Shown here piece after piece: positions 41,823 to 64,000 of a stretch of DNA of 64,000 nt (within the stretch, counting starts at the first letter, position 1; each line of letters opens with the position of its first letter). The stretch spans positions 1,506,001 to 1,570,000 of the forward strand of contig NC_092574.1 in the NCBI RefSeq assembly GCF_037975245.1, in the 5' to 3' direction. Under the pieces are notes generated by a model. That model was not told the DNA's origin, searched no databases, and was given only the letters and a program-made list of their open reading frames with translations. Source of the stretch: Apostichopus japonicus (Eukaryota > Echinodermata > Holothuroidea > Aspidochirotida > Stichopodidae). The position numbers and the translations under genes were made by a program.

Positions 41823-42222
41823 CAGGGTTGTCCAACCTTTTGCAAAGGAGGGCCACATGGAATGATTATGATGAAGGAGGGGCCGCATGAACCCTACGCT
41901 CGATTTTTCGATGTTTTTGCCCGAAGCCCAAGGCAACAAAATGTGAGCACTGCGCGAGGAGCGCACTGATTTATTTTCCTTCCTGATAAAACAGATGAAT
42001 AAAGTTCAGCCACCCCCTCCTCCGCTGAGAGAGTGTCACACAAACTGACCTGTATGCAGTGTTTGGGACCCAGAAGGTTCGAATGATTGATTATATAGCT
42101 TCAAGTTGTTATCAATAAATCTGCTCACTAAAATTTCGCACCGTAGAGCATCTCTGGCGGGCCGGACGCAACCCTGCGGCGCGCCGGACTGTGGCCCGCT
42201 GGCCGTAGGTTGGACAACCCTG
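41823..42222. mobile_element. hAT-type MITE with intact 8-bp target duplication
   Basis: The ends are CAGGGTTGTCCAACC and its reverse complement GGTTGGACAACCCTG. The flanks are an exact duplication CCATAGAC (41815-41822 and 42223-42230). CAGGG ends with 8-bp duplications are the hAT hallmark. The 400-bp interior has no transposase frame. Confidence 0.93.
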
Positions 42223-42230
42223 CCATAGAC

Positions 42231-44940
42231 CATAGGCGTAGGAACAGGTGGACAAGCATACCTTAGTTTACTACGTTTAGATGTACGCCATAGTTTTATG
42301 TTTCAGCTGTCCCGTCTTTGCTTCTCCATCCATATCGAGGGAGGGGATCTTCTACTCTGTCCCTTTATGTATGTTGAGATGCACGTCGTAGCAACAATGG
42401 ATTATTCTGCTATATCATTTGCATTAGCAAATATGAGGGCCAGGAAATCATTGATCAATTTTTCGTATAGATATACAGGATAATCCGTCAGGATTTAGTT
42501 CTTCTTTTCGGAACGTCTATAGTAAGTCGAGTTTCGAAATTTGAAAGTGATGAAGCAACAATTGTTCAAAAGCTGAAGTTAAAGATAATTTTAAAGTAAA
42601 GCTGTGATAAAATAGTCAAACATTTCAGATACGAAGTCGGAATTGCCCAACTTGCTTTATAAATAGCGGTATAATATCAAGTCATACAGTCGATAAAACG
42701 AAATAAAAAGTCGATATTTCGATAAAAAAATACTCTAATACTCTAAATCATACCATATCATATCCTAACAGACCATATCATACTATATCATACCATACCA
42801 TATCACACCATATCATATCATATCATATCAGACGAGTTTCGGCGCAACAAGCACCATTATTCAGGTATTGTCAAAGACTGGATTGATAACATGAACTAGT
42901 TCGAACAATGCATGTGTGTTTATTTATTACTTCTCCTTCTTATCATGATTATTTTTGGAATGAAGCAATCCGAAGACTGTGCGTGTGATTTAAAGAACGC
43001 CGTCCACTATTATTAGATAGTTAAGCTGTATGACGTCGATGAATCGCAAGCGGCACCAGATATTCCAAAGTGGCGGGAAGAGCAAGTAGGGGAGGGGGAG
43101 GGCAAACATACAGTTTGGGGAAACATTTGGAGGTGCACCTGTATAAAGATACATCACTGGAAAATTTAGGGGGATAGGGAACATGTCCTACCCACTCCCC
43201 GTCCCATGCTTAATCGGTGAACCAAATTTTAATTTATGAACAATTTAATTTTTGCATGAATTTCAAAGTCTTGTAAAAAAGCTATAATGTCACATAATCA
43301 GGATCGTAGTTTCACCAATTTTCAGGAGGGATTTAAATCGATTTCGAGACTGACTTGCAGTTATTAGCTGAGCTACGTTTTGAATAAAATAATACAATTG
43401 TAAAGATATATTGACTGGGAGTTCGCCTTTGTAGGGATTTTGGAGGGCAAAAATAATGGGGTCCAGAGATGAAACCCCCGGAATCCCAAGCGTTTTCATA
43501 TATTCCTTGTTTCTCGTAGCAAGTTTAGAATATAAAAAATAGAGAGAGAGGTTCCATTTCTGTGTAATAATTCCAATGCCCTGGTGGGCGTCCAGGGGAC
43601 GAAGTAAATCGTTGGATTTTGAGACATTTCTTATTCCCTTGTGGCGACTTTAAATCATAACAGCACATGTCAGTAGGATGAAGCTAATTTATGTGTAAGG
43701 TATTCGAAGCTGCACTAGCTCATTTAAATTAAGCACAGAAGTATTTACTACAAAATTGTAATGATTTATAATTTTATTGGAATGTATTTCAAAGCCCCTG
43801 TGGAGTAACCTACACTGCAGGGGCAGGGGTCGATGGGCGTATGTATAGCATTTTATTGGCCTAATATTACCCAAATAAAGGAAATTTGGACGTAAGGGGA
43901 AATGTTTCAGTATTGTTTAAACGAAGCCTACTAGGGGAGTGGGGGTGGGGCTGGGAAGCATCTTGAGGGGTGGACGATTGCAAAGAATATAACCTGACCA
44001 GCCACACTAGACTTGGACAGCTGGTCTCCTATGTAACTTATATGTTACTAAATACCTTATAACAATGTGCACTCATATAAGGTTCAGTGCTCATTGTTTG
44101 TTACTTTTAATTATTCCGTTTATTCTCTCTATTTACAATGTAAATTTGTCTGCTGATAAACGACTATTTTGGGGATCTAATAAAGCTCTTATCTCCTACA
44201 GACATTTACCATGCGGTATATAGATAACAGGATTGATCACTCTATCACTTCATGGCCTAACGTGAACACGTATTGTAAGAATGGTAAGAAGAGGTCAAGT
44301 TTCGGCTACCTAACATTCATGTTTTGGGTAGGCAATGAACTTCTCTTCCACGTGTTTACATAAGCACGTAATATGGTGTCACATCAAGATTTCATGATAC
44401 CTCAAATAATATTTACTTCTACAAGATAAGGAGAAGCTAATGATAAAGTTTTTTTTTATCGTTTGTCATGCTTCCTAGGCTATCTATGTGTTGTTTCTGC
44501 ATGTTCGTTTCAATGTGAATTCGTAAATATGGAGGCACACTCGCGGAAGTGGCGACGGTGCGATGGGTTAGTTAGTGCTGCCAGTTTTGTAAAATACCTC
44601 CGTTTTCATTAATACGAAATGCCACTTCCCGGTGAAAAAATATCTTTTCTTCTTGTGTGTTCAAAATTGAATGAAATTGTTAAAAAAGAAGGCCACCCTC
44701 TTCTCATCCCAAAATGTGACTTTTATGACCCGTATGAGGTCATCTCACGTACGTACTGACTCACAAACTATCAAGTATTTGAGCTTTGAATTTTAATGAC
44801 TTCATTTTCTTGGTTTCTTTATGTTAAATAGCTTCCAACATTCATAGAAGCAATTTTCTTTTCAAACAGTCAGTAGCCTACTTCTTGTATGGTTTGACAC
44901 TTTCAGATATTTGGTCATTTTGGCATGTGCACAAGAGCCA
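42231..44940. other. Intergenic, simple repeats and transposon fragment
   Basis: Includes an 'accatatcat' simple repeat at 42745-42830. The 43100-43240 block is a reverse-orientation relative of the interior of the 38571-39068 element. No gene. Confidence 0.4.
43100..43240. repeat. Fragment related to the 38571-39068 element
   Basis: Reading the reverse strand, about 135 bases match 38630-38758, sharing 'tttggttcaccgattaagc', 'ggacggggagtgggtaggac' and 'tatacaggtgca'. It lacks the inverted ends and 12-mers. Confidence 0.8.
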
Positions 44941-46400
44941 AAAGAACATTTTTTGTATTAATCAAACTTAACTTGGCAGCAATTTTTGTTAAGCAATCTA
45001 AACTAGCCAGCGGAAGATCATTTTCCTGGCGTTTGTCGAGTTTGAACGTGCACAAATTTAGCCAGCTTTGATCATTTGATCTCCGTTGACCATGCGACCT
45101 TTCGTATTGTACATTAGACAAAATAACATATTTTTTTATTCAAAGTTAAATTGGCAGCAATTTTTCTTAAAGGCATTGATGAATCACCCCAAACCGCGTG
45201 CCGCGCTCCGTAGCTTGCAAGGGAAGTTTTCTGCTTGTCGCTACAAAATGCAGACAGTAATGCAACGTGATACCTTTTTATCTTTAGCTAGATGTCCATC
45301 GATGTATTGTTTGTACATTGTGCTATGGGTATTGACCGCAGCTGTATGTACTGACTGTATACACTAGCGTCTAATTACCAAAGGTAGCAAGCTGTGTGCG
45401 TATTTTCTGGGATCGATGGTGGTGTCTAACACCTCTGTTACACCTCACTCGAAACTAGGTCAGATTACCGGCATTAGACGTTTCTTTTTGCGCGAGTCTT
45501 CACACCCTTTAAGCATTCTAAACTAGCCAACGGAAGTTCATTTTTCGGGCGTTTGTCGTTTTAGAACGTGAACAAATTGAGCCAGCTTTGATCCTTAGAC
45601 CTCCATTGACCATGCGACCTTTCTTATTTACATTAACTCATTGCAAACTTTTAGATGCTGCTATTATACATGGTTTTGTGGGTTTCTGTCATTTTGTCAT
45701 ACACCATAAAGGCAAAACCTGTTGATTTTTTTTGTCATTTGACCTTTGACCATAGGACGTCATAAGTCACAGAGGTAGGATATCCCATGCCCACCAACTT
45801 GAAAGTCCATCTGCCTGTCTTTAACAAGTACTTTGCAAAATGCTTTTTCGCACACATTTGATCACCTGACCTTTCTCCATGCACTGTGGGCTATACTGTT
45901 CTACTGTGTTGGAAGGTTTCAGCTGTAGTGTTATTTTAGTATTCATGTAATGGCCAAAATCATGTATTTCTATTTGAACTTTGACCCTATGTCATTAGTC
46001 ATGTAGGCAATACAGCTCATGCCCAGGGACATCCCCCATCCCCCCTCCTTTGATTACATTAAAAGTAACGCATTGCAAACTTACAGTCTGATGTGCCACA
46101 TAGGAGGGTTTCGGCCACTTCGTCATGTTTGCATGCACACACCCAAAAGTTTGCAGTCTGGGCCAGACTGTTCAGGTGTTTGTGACATGCTTTTTTGTTC
46201 ACACATTATTACTTCTTGACTAACCCCATGTTATTGTGTCACCCTATGGTACCCTCCATTAAGTCAGACCAACCCACCAAATTTCATTTCAGTGCCTCAA
46301 GGTGTGTGAGGTTTGCAAAACATCCCAGTACATACACTACCTGTAGGGATTACAAAATACAAAGTGCCCTGTTGATGATAAATTAAGATATAATGTCACC
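44941..46400. repeat. Tandem TGACC-family units of about 180 bp, one carrying a MITE
   Basis: Unit 1 (about 44960-45120) and the unit split around the MITE (45140-45170 plus 45509-45640) share 'ggcagcaattttt', 'tctaaactagcc', 'agccagctttgatc' and 'ttgaccatgcgacctttc'. More diverged units (ttgcaaactt..., tgacctttgacc) follow to about 46400. Confidence 0.7.
45171..45508 (-). mobile_element. TTAA-target MITE, copy 2
   Basis: A 338-bp element with exact TTAA on both sides (45167-45170 and 45509-45512). It is the same family as 37271-37619 but inverted. Its host unit has an unoccupied paralogue with a single TTAA at 44989-44992, which confirms both borders. Confidence 0.9.
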
Positions 46401-46681
46401 AAAAAGTATCCTTCCTTTGGAAAACACTCAAATACTGAAATTTGTGGTGCTGAATGCATGAAGAATCCTTCTTGAAGAAAGTTTAAAGGTAATTATAAAA
46501 GGTACGTGATTTTCCTCTCAAATCAAAGTCACATGATCCACTGCCCCTCCAAGTCGGTGTTCACCCCCCCCCCCCCAAGGTTTAACACTCTTCCAGCATC
46601 CCTCAATAGTGGTACATTTAAGATAACAGTATAGTATTTCAATATACACTTTATTGCTTCCTTGCCCTCCTCACCCCACCC

Positions 46682-47225
46682 CATGGGCGCAGATCCTGGT
46701 GTGGACAGCGGGATGCGTCCCCACCAACTTTTTCAGTGGTGGGGACATGATATACCGTGTCCCCACCAATTTGTCTTGACCAAACGCTGCATTTCCAATT
46801 CCCCTGTATTAAACTTTGGCGCAGTTTGATCCAGCATTGTGCAAATGACATGCAGCAGTTCTCATTTATTATATTTATCCACAGTTGTTAAATATAGGAT
46901 GGAAATCGCATTTGCGACAGTCTATAATTGTTTTCTGGGAGAGGACCCCAGACCCATTGTATACAAAAGTCTGCTTGGATTATTTGTCCCCTGATTTTTT
47001 TTTCTGCAGATGCCCATGTATTTCCCCAAACTAACTTTCTAAGCCATGAGATCTAAAACTTAAGGAGGTTTGGGAGCATCATTGGGTCTGGGAAGTGTTA
47101 TTTCCGGTATATTTGCCAAAACAATTCTTGTACGCTCTCGCAAACCCATGGTCGCGCTCCGCTTAGATAGTATCAGAGAACAGACACGCGTCCCCACCAT
47201 TATCCAAGACTGATCTGCGCCCATG
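46682..47225. mobile_element. Small DNA transposon with CATGGGCGCAGATC ends
   Basis: Inverted ends CATGGGCGCAGATC and GATCTGCGCCCATG, flanked by CCACCC on both sides (46676-46681 and 47226-47231). The interior has 'gtccccaccaa' words near both ends and a 'tctgcagatgcccatg' internal end-like sequence. No transposase; superfamily not assigned. Confidence 0.7.
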
Positions 47226-47629
47226 CCACCCAACTTCTCCTCACTCTAAAAGACAGAATTATTACTGGCAGCTTCATTCAATACATTTCATGTTTATTTT
47301 GCACATCACAATAGCAGGAAGTTTTATTTGTCTACAATATGGACACATATTAAATGTGTGGTAACAGTAAGAGTAGTCAGCAATAGAATTAAAATAAAGT
47401 AAGATTCACTAGTGAAGTTCTACATTACATCATACTACACTCATAACATGATACAGTACTCAAGAAGCAGTTTTCCAATATTTCACAATATGATAACACT
47501 TTAGATGCACATACAATGACTAAAAATATTAAAAAAATCCTATTGATCTATATTAGATTCATATATTTGTATAACTGTATAACTCATGTAATCACAACAT
47601 CCAAACTAGCAATGATTATATATATATCT

Positions 47630-48800
47630 TATTAAACATTAAAGCAACTTCACAACCCCCCATACAACCTCCGTACAAGCAAAAGGTAATATATATCTTA
47701 TGGAACATTGAAGCAATTACAATCAGTCCCATCGGTTAACTTAATTGCAATTAAACATATATTTGATCTACATACACTAGCAAAAATAAGAGCAACATCA
47801 GAAACTAAACCAAAGTGCAAAGACAAGCTAATAATAAGATACTGATACTTGTGATGATAAGCAATAAGAGAAGTACAACTTTAGCATAAATTACAAACAT
47901 TGAAGCAACCTCACAACCTCCATACAAGCAATGATATATATCTCTACAACCAATGATGTATATCTCATAAAACATTGAAGCAACTTCACAACCTCCATAC
48001 AACCTCCGTACAAGCAATGATAATATATATCTCATGAAACATTGAAGCAACTTCACAACCTCCATACAAGCAATGATATATATCTCTACAACCAATGATG
48101 TATATCTCATGAAACATTGAAGCAACCTAACAACCTCCATACAAGCAATGATATATATCTCTACAACCAATGATGTATATCTCATGAAACATTGAAGCAA
48201 CTTCACAACCTCCATACAACCTCCGTACAAGCAATGATAATATATATCTCATGAAACATTGAACTAATTACAATCTGTCCCATCAGTAAACTTAATTGCA
48301 ATTACACATATATTTGACCTACTGTACATACACAAGCAAAAATAAGAGCAACATCAGAAAATAAACCAAAGTGAAAAGACAAACTAATAAAAAGATACCG
48401 ATACTTGCGATGATAAGCAATAAGAGAAAAATAACTTTAGCGTCATAGTAATAATTAACATTGAAGTTTAGTAGTTACAAACATTGAAGCAATCTCACAA
48501 ACTCCATACAAGCAGTGATATATATCTAATGAAACATTGAAGCAACTTCACAACCTCCTTCCACCTCTATACAAGCAATGATAATATATATCTTATAAAA
48601 CATTGAACTAATTACAATCTGTCTCAGCAGTAAACTTAATTGCAATTACACATATATTTGACCTACATAAACAAGCGAGAATAAGAGCAACATCAGAAAA
48701 TAAACCAAAGTGAAAAGGTAAACTAATAGTAAGATACTGATACTTGTAATGATAAGCAATAAGAGAAGTACAACTTTAGCATTAATAGTAATTATATACA
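47630..48800. repeat. Nested tandem repeat 3' of FASN
   Basis: Units share 'acattgaagcaacttcacaa' and 'cctccatacaagcaatgata' (about 75-bp period). They sit within larger blocks carrying 'cttaattgcaatta' and 'aataagagcaacatcagaaa' that occur near 47745, 48285 and 48640. The 141-codon minus frame here is a repeat artefact. Confidence 0.9.
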
Positions 48801-49945
48801 CCTTGCCAACTTTAATACCCATTGTCCTTAAATGAGAGAAAGTCTACACTGTAAAATTAGTGGAATTTTCTGGATATGGTATAGAATAACTCATATATGT
48901 AGTACTTTAATATGTAGTACTTAATACACATTGTACTTAATATATGTATCTTTAATGAATACTGATGACAACTAATACTATCCTTGGGTAAAAGCCATCT
49001 GCACACAAACCTATATACACAGCATTTATACCAATAACATCCTATGGTCCTTTCTTCTGTTATTTATGAGACAAGCGATACAATTTTATCCACTCCTTCT
49101 TAGTTTGAGCAATTACTTTATAGGGAGCAATTTAAAACTGTCATCATGAATCTGCATACTATTTTCAGTCTGTAAATATACTGCATACCTTAACACATGA
49201 TACTACAGTGTATGTTACTAGGATATATTCAACAAAACTGCGAAACTAACACTTGTGTTGATTTAGACATTTTATATATTTATATAAAGAAAGGTTCACA
49301 ATGATATTCCAATTCAGCAAAAGCTGCTTCACTGCATATTGATTCAATAGTAGATGTATTTTGTTAGTTTGAGTAAGAACAAAGAAGCTTAAAATACTAA
49401 ATATTGGATAAAGGGATCTGATTTTGTCCCTCTCTACACTTTAAAAATAGTGGAATATTCTGGATATGGTATAGAATTTCTCATATATGTAGTACTTAAT
49501 ATGTAGTACTTAATACACATTGTACTTAATATATGTTTCTTTAATGGATACTTATGACAAACCTATATACACAGCATTTATACCAATAAACAACCTATTT
49601 TGTTAGTTTGAGTAAGAACAAAGAAGCTTAAAATACTAATATTGGATAAGCGGATCTCATTTTGTCCCTTTCAATTATTCCACATTGAAGCCAGATGTGT
49701 GCTCTATCACTTCATTAATAGAACTGTATGAAAACAATATGAAATGAATGTAAAGGAAAGACAATTTAAACATGAAAAAAAACAATATGAGAACATTTAT
49801 AGACTCTTTAAGAATAGTCTGCTTAAACTTTGAAAGTAACTGATCGGCTGATGACTCGACAGATGTTTAAAGAGTCTCTTCTCTTATTCAAACTTAACAA
49901 CCACCATTGATCCTGTTGGTCATAAGTCATTACCATGGCTACTCA
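48801..49945. other. FASN 3' flank or 3' UTR with an internal duplication
   Basis: A block at 48850-48990 is repeated at 49440-49580 (ttctggatatggtatagaat). Another at 49365-49410 recurs at 49600-49650 (gagtaagaacaaagaagctt). Which part is transcribed is unknown. Confidence 0.6.

Positions 49946-64000
<14,055 letters not shown>

Noticed and set aside
37271-45508. One large transposon with long inverted terminal repeats
   Set aside because: Each arm is a complete small element with its own TTAA flanks, and one has an empty paralogous site; the arms are independent insertions.
47805-48230. A 141-codon minus-strand open frame
   Set aside because: Entirely within the tandem repeat 3' of FASN.

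Overview
The window is eukaryotic (animal) genomic DNA: AT-rich, with intron-split genes, GT-AG splice sites and many tandem repeats and small DNA transposons. The gene content and intron sizes fit a marine invertebrate deuterostome. The dispersed repeats rich in TGACCTC and the 'cctaggcctaa'-type flanks suggest an echinoderm, perhaps a sea cucumber. That organism call is an inference. No prokaryotic operon, CRISPR array, tRNA or rRNA was found.

Three genes lie head-to-tail on the minus strand. (1) 625-2214: the first two coding exons of TTC29, a tetratricopeptide protein of motile cilia and sperm tails; the gene runs off the left edge. (2) 7088-36466: a complete EXOC1 (Sec3) exocyst gene in 21 coding exons. 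All reading phases close and the protein is 854 residues. It includes a 21-nt microexon. (3) 49946-64000: the 3' three quarters of an animal fatty acid synthase (FASN) gene. Nineteen in-phase exons cover the acyltransferase, dehydratase, degenerate methyltransferase, enoyl reductase, ketoreductase, acyl carrier and thioesterase domains. The ketosynthase lies beyond the right edge.

The introns carry large minisatellites: a 34-bp unit (18.0-20.5 kb), a 54-bp unit (24.2-27.6 kb), a 36-bp unit (28.35-29.32 kb), a 0.9-kb ATC/ACC microsatellite (32.4-33.3 kb), a 32-bp unit (50.4-51.1 kb) and a 39-bp unit (56.0-56.2 kb). Several abut exon borders. The 36-bp array starts at the splice donor of EXOC1 exon 10. 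Two neighbouring EXOC1 exons (19 and 20) have partial tandem copies of their own splice junctions in the flanking intron. One copy creates an in-frame, stop-free alternative acceptor.

The EXOC1-FASN intergenic region (36.5-49.9 kb) holds several non-autonomous DNA transposons with recognisable target-site duplications. These are two copies of a TTAA-target MITE in opposite orientation, an element with an 8-bp duplication and a 12-bp-repeat inverted terminus, a hAT-type MITE, and an element with CATGGGCGCAGATC ends. One TTAA MITE sits inside a tandemly repeated unit whose neighbouring copy is an unoccupied site. Two degraded LINE reverse-transcriptase tails are also present.

I do not see a clearly new biological system. 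The best leads are splice-junction-anchored repeat birth in EXOC1, the MITE with its empty-site control, and an unusual residue in the FASN dehydratase motif. All exon calls come from reading splice signals and protein similarity from memory of the families; no search was run.
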